Source of the DNA: Nitrosovibrio sp. Nv4
GTDB lineage: Bacteria; Pseudomonadota; Gammaproteobacteria; Burkholderiales; Nitrosomonadaceae
Length of the DNA: 64,000 nt
Assembly (NCBI RefSeq): GCF_900215485.1
Contig: NZ_OCMZ01000002.1
Coordinates: forward strand, 186,001 to 250,000
Direction: 5' to 3'
Part shown: in pieces, positions 53,565 to 63,660 of the stretch
How positions within the stretch are numbered: position 1 is the stretch's first letter
How the letters are laid out: the number at the start of each line of letters is the position of its first letter
The notes under the pieces: generated by a model
The model's database searches: none
What the model saw: the letters and a program-made list of their open reading frames with translations, nothing else
What the model was told of the DNA's origin: nothing
Program-made: the position numbers and the translations under genes

Positions 53565-54086
53565 ATGATTCCGATCAATACATTTTGTTCTATCAACGTT
53601 TCGTCCCGGCCAAGGAATTTGCTGGCGAAACCAAGGCGTTTTCTCGTGCCGGGACTAGCCTTCGCCTGCGCATTCCCAGCCAATTCTGTTGCGCAAACTG
53701 CAGCACCCGGTGGGGTCGCTTCCGGGACAGGCATGCTCCAGGTCATGATTGGTCTTGGGCTGGTGCTCGCGGTAATGGCTGGTTGCGCGTGGCTGCTGAG
53801 GCGTTTCGGCGGTATGCAACGAAGCTCCGCTGGCGCAATCAAGGTTATCGGCGGCTCGGCTGTAGGTCAGCGTGAGCGGGTGGTGCTGGTGGAAGTTGCC
53901 GATACCTGGCTCGTAATTGGTGTTGCCCCGGGTCATGTAACGGCATTGCACAGCATGCCAAAAGGTGAGATTACCGGCAGTACTGGCGATATCGCCAGTA
54001 CTGCCGGTAGGACCGGGACAGATGCACGTTTTTCCGAATGGTTCAGGCGAGTGATCGACAAGCGCGGTAGAGAGCAGCATGACTAA
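53565..54086 (+). CDS. fliO: FliO, export-gate assembly protein
   Basis: 173 aa. One membrane helix ([28 protein letters not shown]) and the cytoplasmic FliO domain ([42 protein letters not shown]). It helps FliP ring formation. The N-terminus before the helix looks like a cleavable or anchor segment; GTG codons nearby make the start uncertain. A perfect 38-bp palindrome covers codons 136-148 near the C-terminus, encoding [11 protein letters not shown], an unusual feature. Overlaps fliP by eight bases. Confidence 0.9.
   Translation: MIPINTFCSINVSSRPRNLLAKPRRFLVPGLAFACAFPANSVAQTAAPGGVASGTGMLQVMIGLGLVLAVMAGCAWLLRRFGGMQRSSAGAIKVIGGSAVGQRERVVLVEVADTWLVIGVAPGHVTALHSMPKGEITGSTGDIASTAGRTGTDARFSEWFRRVIDKRGREQHD
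53972..54009. repeat. Perfect 38-bp palindrome inside fliO
   Basis: The 19 bases from 53972 (TACCGGCAGTACTGGCGAT) are followed without gap by their exact reverse complement, ending at 54009. There is no loop, so it could extrude as a cruciform or be a twofold protein-binding site. It lies in a poorly conserved part of fliO. No match to it was noticed elsewhere in the window. Confidence 0.85.
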
Positions 54087-54858
54087 GAAAGCGATGAACA
54101 AACTCTCCGGTGCGCTCATCACGCCGGGAATCGCAGTCGGGATCGTATTGCTTGTCGCGCCGTTATTCGCGTTGGCGCAAACGCCGGGTCTGCCCGCATT
54201 CACCAGCACGCCGGCCCCGGGAGGAGGGCAAAACTATTCCCTAAGTCTGCAAACCCTGCTGCTGCTGACATCGCTCACTTTCCTGCCGGCTGCGCTGCTG
54301 ATGATGACCGGCTTTACCCGCATCATCATCGTGCTCTCGCTGTTGCGCCAGGCGCTTGGCACGCAGTCTTCGCCGCCCAATCAGGTGCTCGTCGGGCTTG
54401 CGCTGTTTCTTACTTTTTTCGTTATGGGTCCCGTATTCGACAGGATTTACGAGGATGCCTACCAACCGTACTCCGATAACAAGATAACGATGGCCCAGGC
54501 ACTGGAGAGAGGTACAGCGCCGCTCAAAGCCTTCATGATGAAACAAACCCGCGAAGCGGACCTGGCGCTGTTCGTCAAGCTCTCGGGCGTTCCGCAATTG
54601 AATGGACCGGAAGACGTGCCTTTGCGCGTACTTGCCCCGGCTTTTGTCACCAGCGAATTGAAAACCGCATTTCAGATCGGTTTTGCAGTATTCATTCCCT
54701 TTCTCATTATCGACATGGTTGTCGCTTCGGTGCTCATGTCCATGGGCATGATGATGGTTTCGCCCGCTCTCGTGGCATTGCCATTCAAGATCATGTTGTT
54801 CGTGCTGGTCGACGGCTGGCATATGCTGCTCGGCTCTCTGGCAGAGAGTTTCTATTGA
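54079..54858 (+). CDS. fliP: FliP, export-gate channel protein
   Basis: 259 aa. Signal peptide ([19 protein letters not shown]), then [60 protein letters not shown] and the C-terminal helices [41 protein letters not shown], highly conserved. FliP forms the core of the secretion channel with FliQ and FliR. Confidence 0.97.
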   Translation: MTKKAMNKLSGALITPGIAVGIVLLVAPLFALAQTPGLPAFTSTPAPGGGQNYSLSLQTLLLLTSLTFLPAALLMMTGFTRIIIVLSLLRQALGTQSSPPNQVLVGLALFLTFFVMGPVFDRIYEDAYQPYSDNKITMAQALERGTAPLKAFMMKQTREADLALFVKLSGVPQLNGPEDVPLRVLAPAFVTSELKTAFQIGFAVFIPFLIIDMVVASVLMSMGMMMVSPALVALPFKIMLFVLVDGWHMLLGSLAESFY

Positions 54859-54917
54859 TGTGTAAGAAAAACAATGATTGATACGGTTAGCTCCGTCGAT
54901 TTTTTAAGGAAAAAACG

Positions 54918-55187
54918 ATGACCCCGGAAAGTGTAATGACGCTGGGCCAGAAGGCCATGGAGGTAACCCTGATGATTTCCGCTCCGCTGTTGCTGGTTGC
55001 GCTGGCAACCGGCCTGCTGGTGAGTATTTTCCAGGCTGCCACCCAGATCAACGAGATGACCCTGTCTTTCATTCCCAAGCTTGTTGCGCTATTTGCCGCC
55101 CTGGTGCTGGCTGGGCCGTGGATGCTCTCCGTGATGATCGACTATATGCGGCAGGTATTCGAGGGAATTCCGGCGCTGGTGAGCTAG
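54918..55187 (+). CDS. fliQ: FliQ, export-gate protein
   Basis: 89 aa, two membrane helices. MTPESVMTLGQKAMEVTLMISAPLLLVALATGLLVSIFQAATQINEMTLSFIPKL is standard FliQ. AAGGAAAA precedes the ATG. Forms the outer ring of the FliPQR channel. Confidence 0.97.
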   Translation: MTPESVMTLGQKAMEVTLMISAPLLLVALATGLLVSIFQAATQINEMTLSFIPKLVALFAALVLAGPWMLSVMIDYMRQVFEGIPALVS

Positions 55188-55230
55188 CGATTGCAACACC
55201 GGCGTAACGTGAATTTGCAGCATCAGGAAA

Positions 55231-56043
55231 ATGATCACCTTCAGTTCTGCCGATCTTAACGCCTGGCTGATCGCTTTCCTGTGGCCGCTTGCCCGCGTTC
55301 TGGCATTATTGGCGGCAACGCCGGTTCTGGGAAACATGGCTACTCCCATGCGGGTGAAGATCGGGCTGGGGGTGCTCATTACGCTGGTTGTGGCGCCCGC
55401 CGTCGGGCCGCTGCCAAACGTAGAACCGGCCTCGCCCGAGGGACTGCTGGTGCTGGGCCAGCAGATCGTGATAGGACTGGCGATGGGTTTCGCGATGCGA
55501 ATCGTTTTCAGCGCAGTGGAACTGGCCGGAGAAATAGCGGGCCTGCAAATGGGACTGGGTTTCGCTACGCTCTTTACGCCCCAGAGCGATGGCAGCACGC
55601 TGGTAGTGGGTAAATTCCTTGGTCTGCTGGCGACGCTTACATTTCTTTCCTTAAACGGTCATCTGCTGATGCTGTCGGTACTGGCCGAAAGTTTTACTGC
55701 ATTTCCCATCTCCATCGAGCCCTTTTCAGCTGTTGGATGGAAGAAGCTTGCCGACTGGGGAGGCACGATTTTTCTGGCAGGTTTGCAACTTGCGCTTCCG
55801 GTCGTCGCCGCGCTGCTCATTGTCAATCTTGCGCTGGGTATTCTGACTCGCGCCTCTCCCCAACTCAATATCTTCGCTGTCGGTTTTCCGATCACGCTGA
55901 TGGTCGGCATGGTAGTGCTGATGCTGTCGCTTCCATACTTTACTCCGGTGATCGAACAATTGATCACGGAAGGGCTAGAAACCATGCTGGAGATTGCTCG
56001 TGCCGCTCGCCCTTCCTCCCCAGGCCCCATGCCGCCGTCCTGA
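55231..56043 (+). CDS. fliR: FliR, export-gate protein
   Basis: 270 aa with about six to eight helices. ARVLALLAATPVLGNMATPMRVKIGLGVLITLVVAP, MGLGFATLFTPQSDGST and SPQLNIFAVGFPITLMVGMVVLML are typical of FliR. One subunit completes the FliP5-FliR1 channel. Last gene of the flagellar supercluster; I see no clear terminator before the convergent PEP-CTERM gene. Confidence 0.96.
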   Translation: MITFSSADLNAWLIAFLWPLARVLALLAATPVLGNMATPMRVKIGLGVLITLVVAPAVGPLPNVEPASPEGLLVLGQQIVIGLAMGFAMRIVFSAVELAGEIAGLQMGLGFATLFTPQSDGSTLVVGKFLGLLATLTFLSLNGHLLMLSVLAESFTAFPISIEPFSAVGWKKLADWGGTIFLAGLQLALPVVAALLIVNLALGILTRASPQLNIFAVGFPITLMVGMVVLMLSLPYFTPVIEQLITEGLETMLEIARAARPSSPGPMPPS

Positions 56044-56132
56044 TCGTCATTCTATTGACATTACCTGTTCAAGGTTTGCCCGAAAAGCCATATCTGATAA
56101 TAAATGGAACTATCTGGCCTCATGTTCTAAAA

Positions 56133-56921
56133 TCAGTCGCGTGCCTTTAATAGCTTGCGGCGACGTATAACCGCAAGGCCGGCGAGGCCGATTCCCAGCA
56201 GGCTCAAGGAACCCGATTCGGGTAGTTCGTTTATCGCAAGTAACTGTCCGCTCTGATCCTGGTAGAAATAGTCGCCAAGAGTAAGGGAATCCGGCACCAG
56301 GCTGATGGCGGCAACCTCGTCACCGGACCCGTGCATAACCGCTGTATCATCAATGCTGCTACTCGTACCCAGATTCGAAAATAGTGGGCCAGACTCGCCC
56401 CTGTCCGACTTATCCCTATATTTCTTGTAATCTGATATGGTTCCCGTTGCCTGCATTAACCCCCGACCCGTCTGGATATTTTGACCGCCCAGCAAGGTTC
56501 CACCTCCTGTTGCTGTCCGGAAGCTGCCGGTTCCACCTGTTATGTTGAAGATCGAGTCCGTCAAGGTAAATATTGACGGAGAGATCGTCGGGGTAAAGAA
56601 ACCGCTATAGTCGGCAAACAATTCATCTCCGCTCGATACCGTGAATATCATTGTTCCGGTGAAGGCGAAGTAGTCATCGATAGGAATGATGCAATCGTTA
56701 GTCTCAAGCGAAACCCGACCCAGGAGAGAGCTGGTTCCAATACCCGTGGTCGTGCCTCCAAACTGCGAAGCGCAGTCAGGCCTGTAACCTACCTCCTCCT
56801 GGGTGATCCCGCTAATAGTCAGGGCTGCTCCCTCTACAGCAGTCAACGGCGCGATAACTGATGTGATTGTCAGCGTCGCGACTAATGCGCGCCTTATTAG
56901 ATTTGAATTGGCTGTTCTCAA
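56133..56921 (-). CDS. PEP-CTERM sorting-domain protein
   Basis: 262 aa. Starts at a TTG (56921) with AAGGAG seven bases upstream. N-terminal signal peptide (LVATLTITSVIAPLTAVEGAA), a body rich in Gly/Thr/Ser with one pair of cysteines, and a C-terminal PEP-CTERM-like signal: LPESGSLSLLGIGLAGLAVIRRRKLLKARD, where PES replaces PEP. It should be exported and processed by an exosortase, possibly into the extracellular matrix. Body domain not recognised. Confidence 0.85.
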   Translation of the reverse strand: MRTANSNLIRRALVATLTITSVIAPLTAVEGAALTISGITQEEVGYRPDCASQFGGTTTGIGTSSLLGRVSLETNDCIIPIDDYFAFTGTMIFTVSSGDELFADYSGFFTPTISPSIFTLTDSIFNITGGTGSFRTATGGGTLLGGQNIQTGRGLMQATGTISDYKKYRDKSDRGESGPLFSNLGTSSSIDDTAVMHGSGDEVAAISLVPDSLTLGDYFYQDQSGQLLAINELPESGSLSLLGIGLAGLAVIRRRKLLKARD

Positions 56922-57388
56922 GATAACTCCTTCTATTTGGGGGGCACTTCAATTATTTGTATCCTCCAAAACTCCTGGAGGTTTAGCTCCGGATGGGAAT
57001 TTATAACGCCTGACCTTCGGCGTCAACCCAACAATAGGAAATGTGTCAATACCTTATAACCATTTTTACCCGCTGGTTTTTTAATTTTTGATTTAACCCG
57101 GCTTTCTCCTGCATGAGTATGAGGTGAAAGTCCCAACAGATTCTCGAGATTTGAGGGCTAATGAAGGGCAGATATTGAGTACATTCGGTCGGCTATTCCG
57201 CCGGGCTGCGATGAATGAAGTTCCAGTATCCAGGCTTTTAAATCGCGCCGGCGGGGTGTCGGGCCGTTCGATAACCAGAATTGAACTTTTCCCGATTGCT
57301 GCTAAAGTAAATCATTCGGCAAGAAAAACGGTAAGCAATCTCCGCCTTTAACCCACACAGTCTTAATGTGTTTTCCGGGAGTTACAGG
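56922..57388. other. Intergenic stretch with no recognised gene
   Basis: 467 bases between divergent genes. The part at 56961-56995 has a CCTCCAAAACTCCTGGAGG near-palindrome. A small frame at 57124-57351 has no ribosome site or resemblance. Promoters for both neighbours must lie here; none is obvious. A single TAGGAAA heptamer occurs near 57037. Confidence 0.45.
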
Positions 57389-58477
57389 ATGCCCATACTC
57401 GACCATGCCACTTTTATCAGTCGCTTGAAGGGAAAACCCATTAATACCGTGGAGCTGCAGAGCGTTTATCCAGAGCTGGATGTGGGGAGCATCTCGGATA
57501 ATGGGTTTATCAAAGGTACGATGCGGAATCTTGAAAAGTTATGGGAGATTATTGATAACTACGACCGTGATGGCAATGTCAATACGATTTCCGATCAACC
57601 GGCCCTGTCCATGGCCGAATGGTTGTTCGTCAAAGCAGGAAGCACTGCGACCATGGGCGACGAAACGGCAAGGTGGAGGAAGGTTGCGGAACTCGGTGAC
57701 AAGAGCATCACTGAAAACAGCAGTGCGCATAAAACCGCCATCGAACAAACTGGTGTGGGCCTCTACTACGGGGACCATTCGCCTTTTCATGATGCTATTC
57801 TGAGAGGCGATCGCCCCGGTCTACAGACGCAGATAGATGCCATGAGCGCGGGTAACTGGCGAATGGGATCGATCGAGCCCGGCGCCGTTGTGATAGAAAA
57901 CCCGACGGGAGGGGCCGCCCGTATTCGGGAAAGCTCATGTATCGGCTGGGTGATGGATAACGTGAAAGCCGCCTATGAAGGCGCTGGCATCGAGGCGCGG
58001 TTCGCCGAGATAAACAGCAGGGTGAAGGATGCCGATCTGCGGGGCACTATCCTCTGTGAAGAATTGCAGAAGGACGGCTGGACCGCAGTGTTTTATTGTC
58101 CGCGCACGGCCGGCGATCTTGAGGATTCGGGCGAGCGCGAAAAATTAGGTGCGCTTAACATGGCAAAGGCAGGCGCGCGGGTATGGAAATCACCGGTGCC
58201 CGGTTCGGCCGGTGTACGTTGCGATGCAGTCATCGCAGGCTACCGCGGCATCGCGCCGGACAGGAAAACCGAAGCACTGCTGGAAAAGCTGGAAAATGTA
58301 CCATTCTTCGTCGGTGTCGCAAATGGCGGCATACATACCTTTGTCGGGCATAAGGGAAGTGTGTGCGATTTCCACTGGACCGCGCAGCCGGATGACAGGA
58401 ATGCGATGACCGAAAATCCCATCAGGGAATGGAAATGGGACACCGGACTCTACATGGTGCCGCCGGGATATTGGTAA
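57389..58477 (+). CDS. Hypothetical protein, 362 aa
   Basis: Not recognised. The ATG at 57389 has GGGAG nine bases upstream; a GTG at 57368 lies in frame but has no site. No signal peptide or helix, so it is likely cytosolic or secreted by a non-Sec route. There is an Asp-rich segment DNYDRDGNVNTISD near residue 60, several Cys (SSCIGWVMD, GTILCEELQKDGWTAVFYCP, GVRCDAVIAGYRG, GSVCDFHWT), and an aromatic end WKWDTGLYMVPPGYW. The overall look is one compact alpha/beta protein. Codon use is similar to its neighbours. Convergent with the aminotransferase gene. Confidence 0.75.
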   Translation: MPILDHATFISRLKGKPINTVELQSVYPELDVGSISDNGFIKGTMRNLEKLWEIIDNYDRDGNVNTISDQPALSMAEWLFVKAGSTATMGDETARWRKVAELGDKSITENSSAHKTAIEQTGVGLYYGDHSPFHDAILRGDRPGLQTQIDAMSAGNWRMGSIEPGAVVIENPTGGAARIRESSCIGWVMDNVKAAYEGAGIEARFAEINSRVKDADLRGTILCEELQKDGWTAVFYCPRTAGDLEDSGEREKLGALNMAKAGARVWKSPVPGSAGVRCDAVIAGYRGIAPDRKTEALLEKLENVPFFVGVANGGIHTFVGHKGSVCDFHWTAQPDDRNAMTENPIREWKWDTGLYMVPPGYW

Positions 58478-58730
58478 AAATCGGGAGGGGAGAAATGGCG
58501 ATACAACGCGTGTCGCCAATGCTTGCCCCACCTCTCGCCACACGTGAAGCCGATATTTCGCTACCGCCCCTCACCGGACTACTTCAAGTTCGGCAGCACT
58601 GATAGCGTGGATGCCGCCTGAAGCACGGGCCGTCAACAGGCTTCAGAATATTCCGTACTTGTACTCCTTCCTGAAGGTGCGCATTCGCTCTTGGAGTGGC
58701 AGGCTTCCTTACTTGCGACCTTCAGTATTT

Positions 58731-59921
58731 TCAGCCCAGCGCTTTCGCGATGCGGCCTAGTGCGTTTTCCAGGTTGGTCATGGTCGTGGCGAAGGAAAGG
58801 CGGATATATCCTTCACTGCCGAATGCGGATCCAGGTACCACTGCGACCCCTTGTTCCAGCAGATACTCGCTGAGCGCAATATCGCTGCAATCCTTGATTT
58901 TCCCTTTGAGATGCGCTCCCCTTATGGCCTCTCTGGCATCGGCAAAGGCGTAAAAAGCGCCTGCTGACAACAGGCACTTGATGCCCGGAATGGCGTTGAG
59001 TGCATTGGTCACAAACCGGTTACGCTCTTTGAAGGCTGTCACCATGGGTGCGATACACGATTGGTCGCCATTAAGCGCTATTTCGGCAGCGGCCTGCGAA
59101 ATGGAAGCGGGGTTGGAAGTACTTTGGGATTGAACATTCTCCATCGCGGCGATAATGTGCTGCGGGCCCCCGCAATAACCGATGCGCCAGCCGGTCATGG
59201 CGTAGGCCTTGGATACTCCATTAAGTACCACGGTCCGCGAATACAGATCAGGACATGCGTTAAGGATATTCACGAATTTGCCGTCGGAAAGCAGAATGTG
59301 TTCGTACATGTCATCGGTGGCAACCAGGATATTCGGATGTTTGAGCAGAACTTCCCCTAGAGCCTTGAGCTCATCCAATGTATAAACCGCGCCAGAGGGA
59401 TTGCTGGGGCTGTTCATGACGAACATTCTGGTTCTGGGGGTGATAGCTTGTTCCAGTTGCGCTGCGGTTATTTTGAAACCCTGATCGATACCCGCCTCGA
59501 CGATTACGGGCTTGCCCTCTGCGATGAGAGCGATATCGGGATAGGAAACCCAGAAGGGCGCGGGTATGATGACTTCATCGCCTGGATTGATGACGGAAAG
59601 TGTCAGGTTGAAGAAACTTTGCTTTCCACCGCAAGAAACCAGAATTTGGCTGGCAGTGTAATCAAATCCGTTGTCGCGCTTGAACTTGGCGATAATGGCA
59701 TTCTTGAGGCCTGGTGTGCCGCCCACCGCCGTGTATTTTGTAAAACCTTTGTTAATGGCGATGATGGCCGCATCCTTGATATGCTGGGGGGTATCGAAAT
59801 CCGGTTCGCCGGCGCCAAGCCCGATGATGTCCCGGCCTTCCGCCTTGAGCCTCGCAGCTCGGGCGGTTACGGCAAGAGTGGGGGAGGGCCTGATGGCCTG
59901 AACACGCTTTGAGAGTTCCAC
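58731..59921 (-). CDS. aspC: Aspartate aminotransferase (class I)
   Basis: 396 aa from a GTG at 59921 with AAGGA upstream; the frame extends 39 codons further, but the family starts at LSKRVQAIRPSPTLAVTARAARLKAEGRDIIGLGAGEPDFDTP. The PLP-binding Lys is in NGVSKAYAMTGWRIGYCGG, and SPSNPSGAVY is the substrate-binding turn. It moves the amino group between aspartate and 2-oxoglutarate (subgroup I-gamma type common in non-enteric bacteria). Divergent from uvrB. The longer reading would overlap uvrB. Confidence 0.93.
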   Translation of the reverse strand: MELSKRVQAIRPSPTLAVTARAARLKAEGRDIIGLGAGEPDFDTPQHIKDAAIIAINKGFTKYTAVGGTPGLKNAIIAKFKRDNGFDYTASQILVSCGGKQSFFNLTLSVINPGDEVIIPAPFWVSYPDIALIAEGKPVIVEAGIDQGFKITAAQLEQAITPRTRMFVMNSPSNPSGAVYTLDELKALGEVLLKHPNILVATDDMYEHILLSDGKFVNILNACPDLYSRTVVLNGVSKAYAMTGWRIGYCGGPQHIIAAMENVQSQSTSNPASISQAAAEIALNGDQSCIAPMVTAFKERNRFVTNALNAIPGIKCLLSAGAFYAFADAREAIRGAHLKGKIKDCSDIALSEYLLEQGVAVVPGSAFGSEGYIRLSFATTMTNLENALGRIAKALG

Positions 59922-60018
59922 GATAATGTCCTTAAAGCCGATGCAAGGGGCGTCTGCGTGATAAAATTGGCGGAAAACCAAGCTGAAGAAAACTTGATTC
60001 AGTCTGCGAATTATACCT

Positions 60019-62106
60019 GTGATCGTAACCTTCCCCAATAGTCCCTACAAGCTCCATCAGTTGTTCAAGCCTGCTGGCGATCAGCCTGAAGCGATTGACA
60101 AGCTGGTGGAAGGGATAGAGGATGGCCTCGCGTTTCAAACCCTCCTGGGTGTGACGGGTTCCGGCAAGACATTCACCATGGCCCACGTGATCGCGCTGCT
60201 GGGGCGACCTGCGATTATCATGGCGCCAAACAAAACGCTGGCCGCGCAGCTCTATGCGGAAATGCGGGAGTTTTTCCCGGAAAACGCAGTTGAGTATTTC
60301 GTGTCCTATTACGACTATTATCAGCCGGAAGCATACGTACCGTCGCGCGACCTGTTTATCGAGAAGGATTCCAACATCAACGAGCATATCGAGCAGATGC
60401 GGCTCTCCGCGACGAAGGCGCTGCTCGAGCGGGATGACACTATCATTGTTGCTACCGTATCGTGCATATACGGCATCGGTGACCCCGTGGATTACCACGG
60501 CATGATTCTGCATTTGCGCGAGCATGAAAAGATTACGCAACGCCAGGCGATACAGCGCCTGATTGAAATGCAGTATGAACGCAACGAGTTCGAATTCTCT
60601 CGCGGAACTTTCAGGGTGAGGGGAGACGTGCTTGACATATTTCCTGCGGAAAGCTCGGAAACCGCGGTGCGCGTCTCATTGTTCGACGATGAAGTGGAAA
60701 GCATGATGCTGTTCGATCCGCTCACTGGCAGAACCTTGAGGAAAGTATCGCGTTATACGGTTTATCCATCCAGCCATTATGTGACGCCCAGAAGCACTAC
60801 GTTGCGTGCGATCGAAACGATCAAGACCGAACTACGCGAACGCCTGGACTTTTTCCAGCAGCACAACAAACTGGTAGAGCTGCAGCGTATCGAACAACGT
60901 ACCCGTTTCGATCTGGAAATGCTTAACGAACTGGGCTTCTGCAAAGGCATCGAGAACTATTCCCGGCACTTGTCAGGGAAAAATCCGGGAGAGCCACCAC
61001 CCACCCTACTGGATTACCTGCCGCCCAGCACCCTGATGGTAATCGACGAGAGTCACGTTACCGTTCCACAGGTAGGCGGCATGTACAAAGGTGATCGTTC
61101 CCGCAAGGAGAACCTCGTGGACTACGGCTTCCGCCTGCCCTCAGCGCTGGACAATCGTCCGCTGCGATTCGATGAGTTCAGAAAAATCATGCCGCAAACG
61201 GTGTTTGTTTCGGCAACCCCCGCGGAGTTTGAGCGCGTGCACAGCGGCCAGGTAGTAGAGCAGGTGGTACGTCCTACCGGTCTGGTGGATCCGCAGATCG
61301 AGGTTCGTCCCGCCACCACTCAGGTCGATGACCTTATGTCGGAGGTCAACCTCCGCACGGCCAAAGGCGAGCGCGTGCTGGTTACGACACTCACCAAACG
61401 CATGGCTGAAGATTTGACCGATTATTTTTCCGATCATGGCATCAAGGTGCGCTATCTTCATTCGGATATCGATACGGTAGAGCGGGTCGAAATCATTCGC
61501 GACCTGCGGCTGGGCCAATTCGACGTGTTGGTGGGTATCAATCTGCTGCGAGAAGGTCTGGACATACCGGAAGTTTCCCTTGTAGCCATACTGGATGCCG
61601 ACAAGGAAGGCTTCCTGCGGTCGGAACGCTCGTTAATACAGACCATAGGCCGGGCGGCCCGTCATATTAACGGCACGGCGCTGCTATACGCTGACAGGAT
61701 TACGAATTCAATGCGCCTCGCAATGGACGAAACCGAGCGGCGGCGCAATAAACAGATTCTGTTTAATCAGGAACACGGCATTACGCCTCGCAGCGTGCAG
61801 AAACGTGTCAAGGATTTGATTGATGGGGTGTACAACATGGAAACCGCCCAGCAACAGCTCAAGGCGGCACAGGTGCAGGCGCGCTATGATTCCATGAGTG
61901 AGGTGCAACTGGCCAAAGAAATCAAGCTACTGGAAAAGCAGATGCTTGATGCAGCGAAAAATCTTGAATTCGAGCGCGCAGCGGAACATCGGGATGAATT
62001 AAAGAAATTAAAAAACAAGCTCTTCGTGGGGTTTATTGAACCAGAATCTGAGAAAAACCCGGAAACAGCCAGCAAACCCCGGAAGACGGGAAGGGCGCTT
62101 AAATAG
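60019..62106 (+). CDS. uvrB: UvrB, excinuclease ABC subunit B
   Basis: 695 aa, GTG start. Walker [17 protein letters not shown], the beta-hairpin region [26 protein letters not shown], helicase motifs [76 protein letters not shown], and the C-terminal UVR domain ([33 protein letters not shown]). It verifies DNA damage and recruits UvrC in nucleotide excision repair. Complete. Confidence 0.98.
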   Translation: MIVTFPNSPYKLHQLFKPAGDQPEAIDKLVEGIEDGLAFQTLLGVTGSGKTFTMAHVIALLGRPAIIMAPNKTLAAQLYAEMREFFPENAVEYFVSYYDYYQPEAYVPSRDLFIEKDSNINEHIEQMRLSATKALLERDDTIIVATVSCIYGIGDPVDYHGMILHLREHEKITQRQAIQRLIEMQYERNEFEFSRGTFRVRGDVLDIFPAESSETAVRVSLFDDEVESMMLFDPLTGRTLRKVSRYTVYPSSHYVTPRSTTLRAIETIKTELRERLDFFQQHNKLVELQRIEQRTRFDLEMLNELGFCKGIENYSRHLSGKNPGEPPPTLLDYLPPSTLMVIDESHVTVPQVGGMYKGDRSRKENLVDYGFRLPSALDNRPLRFDEFRKIMPQTVFVSATPAEFERVHSGQVVEQVVRPTGLVDPQIEVRPATTQVDDLMSEVNLRTAKGERVLVTTLTKRMAEDLTDYFSDHGIKVRYLHSDIDTVERVEIIRDLRLGQFDVLVGINLLREGLDIPEVSLVAILDADKEGFLRSERSLIQTIGRAARHINGTALLYADRITNSMRLAMDETERRRNKQILFNQEHGITPRSVQKRVKDLIDGVYNMETAQQQLKAAQVQARYDSMSEVQLAKEIKLLEKQMLDAAKNLEFERAAEHRDELKKLKNKLFVGFIEPESEKNPETASKPRKTGRALK

Positions 62107-62107
62107 A

Positions 62108-62147
62108 TTGTATATCAGCGGCATATACAACAATATTAAAGTTGTAT
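62108..62147. repeat. Two overlapping hairpins between convergent genes
   Basis: TTGTATAT (62108-62115) / ATATACAA (62123-62130) and ATACAAC (62125-62131) / GTTGTAT (62141-62147) share an arm, so only one can form at a time. Just after uvrB and before the end of the minus-strand NrfJ-like gene; a plausible bidirectional end of transcription though without a T run. Confidence 0.5.
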
Positions 62148-62151
62148 GTAT

Positions 62152-62496
62152 CTAGTTAATTACCGTTGCTGAATTGACAAAAATAATCTGATCAAAGGTA
62201 CGATTAAGCGTCTTGCTGTTGAAATTTTTCATAACCAGGCTTTGTTCAAAACGAACGCGGTCACCCGGCTTAACTCTTGTGGTCGGGGCGGCTATCCAGA
62301 AACGTTTTTCTGTATTTGCCAATTCCATGTAGGTGTATCCTGGCGCGTCCAGTGTGGAAAGCACTTTACCCTCGTTGGCAGGCATTCCCGCCGCCGCATC
62401 GCCGTTATTTCCGCCTGTCTTTTCCGCAAGCGCATGCAAAGGGCTCAACAGCGAAAGCCCAATAGAGAAAGCTATTGCCAGGTAAGATATTTTCAA
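62152..62496 (-). CDS. NrfJ-like periplasmic protein
   Basis: 114 aa. Signal peptide (YLAIAFSIGLSLLSPLHALA), then GKVLSTLDAPGYTYMELANTEKRFWIAAPTTRVKPGDRVRFEQSLVMKNFNSKTLNRTFDQIIFVNSA, a small beta-barrel pattern found in NrfJ-type and related periplasmic proteins near cytochrome c genes. GAGGCTGG upstream. Biochemical role uncertain. Convergent with uvrB. Confidence 0.78.
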   Translation of the reverse strand: MKISYLAIAFSIGLSLLSPLHALAEKTGGNNGDAAAGMPANEGKVLSTLDAPGYTYMELANTEKRFWIAAPTTRVKPGDRVRFEQSLVMKNFNSKTLNRTFDQIIFVNSATVIN

Positions 62497-62680
62497 AACC
62501 AGCCTCCAGTGTATTGAGTAAATGCCAGACGCGAATAATACACCTCAATCTCGGGAGTTCCAATCGAAAAACTATCGGGCCTGCAGTGTTTTTGCTTCTA
62601 TTTTTTGTTTGAGGCCTAGACGGAAATGGCTAAATCCGGCATGAATACTCCAACCTGAGGCACGCGTGTTTTTCCCTGTA

Positions 62681-62710
62681 TTGAACTGATTTGAACTGAT
62701 TTGAACTGAT
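62681..62710. repeat. Three tandem copies of a 10-mer
   Basis: TTGAACTGAT repeated three times exactly (62681-62690, 62691-62700, 62701-62710). It lies downstream of the secreted-protein gene on the minus strand, in non-coding DNA. A repeat unit of 10 bp is close to one helical turn. Confidence 0.85.
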
Positions 62711-62772
62711 TCATTTCGTTCTTCTCGGGTGAAATCCGTATAAACAGTGATACCGTGTTGGAGAATGCCTGA

Positions 62773-63276
62773 TCAGGGAGTTCCGGTCCACGGATCAACC
62801 CGGCGCTCAGTCCGAGCATTTGCTTCCCCTGGCGCATTCCGCGGATCAAACATGAAAAGCGAGGGTGTCGACCCATCCAGCAGCGTTGGTGTCCCGGGCA
62901 GGTTGCGTGGCATGACAGTGATGCCCGGCGCGACAACATTTGAAGCTAACGGGTCTGTAGCAGGGTTTTCTTGTTGCTGCAGGGCCTTACTGACGCTAAT
63001 TCCCGCCGGACTATGTTTGCGCGCGCATATTTCAGTTGCGTCTTCCACGCTTCTGCCGGCTTTCTGCTCCGTGGCTTCACATGCCAATTTTTGATAGACA
63101 GTCATGTATTCAGCCGCCTCTTTGTACTGACCAGTTTTCATCAGTTCATTTACATGGCGCTGGGCATCCTTGAACCTGCTTTGCGCATCAGGCTTTTGAA
63201 ATATCGGAGAGGTATCGGCCGCCCACGCGGTGTTTGAAATTATGGCCGCCAAAACAGCTGCAACTATGAATTTCAT
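62773..63276 (-). CDS. Small secreted hypothetical protein
   Basis: 167 aa from the ATG at 63276 with GGGAGAAAGC upstream (an ATG 12 bases earlier is too near that site). Signal peptide MKFIVAAVLAAIISNTAWA, mature N-terminus with FKDAQRHVNELMKTGQYKEAAEYMTVYQKLACEAT, a TPR-like pair of helices, then a disordered Pro/Asn/Thr tail. Two cysteines (LACEAT, EICARK) may bridge. Periplasmic or secreted, function unknown. Confidence 0.75.
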   Translation of the reverse strand: MKFIVAAVLAAIISNTAWAADTSPIFQKPDAQSRFKDAQRHVNELMKTGQYKEAAEYMTVYQKLACEATEQKAGRSVEDATEICARKHSPAGISVSKALQQQENPATDPLASNVVAPGITVMPRNLPGTPTLLDGSTPSLFMFDPRNAPGEANARTERRVDPWTGTP

Positions 63277-63660
63277 GCTTTCTCCCATTTAGAAATGGAG
63301 GTGAAGAATTATAGAATGGCGGTTCAAGAAAAAAAACCATGGGCTGATTAAGCCTATAGCAATTATCCTCATTCGGGCCAAAATATGTTTCCCACCCTGT
63401 TCGAATTTGGGAAATTTAACGGAGAGTCCGCAGTCGCTCTGCGGTAAAACGAAAAGAGGCCCGGCAAGGAGTAGTTGGCCTATGCCGGGCCAGTGGCATC
63501 TACTACAAGAGGGAGAAAAAAGCAGATACCAGTGTTCATTCTCCTACCACCTCATCTTGCGTTCTGTACGGAGCCACACATAAAGCAAATTTTTTCACAG
63601 TATTTCAATGGCCGGGAGCGGCGCCTCGTCTAAAATCCAAAGGTGCCCGGCTACAAGCAG
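63277..63660. other. Intergenic stretch with two hairpins
   Basis: No gene. CCGCAG-TCGCT-CTGCGG (63428-63444) and the 9-bp stem GGCCCGGCA (63458-63466) / TGCCGGGCC (63483-63491). On the minus strand the second is followed by TCTTTTCGTTTT, so it could end a minus-strand transcript, but no such gene is visible to its right. A small structured RNA is an alternative. Confidence 0.45.
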
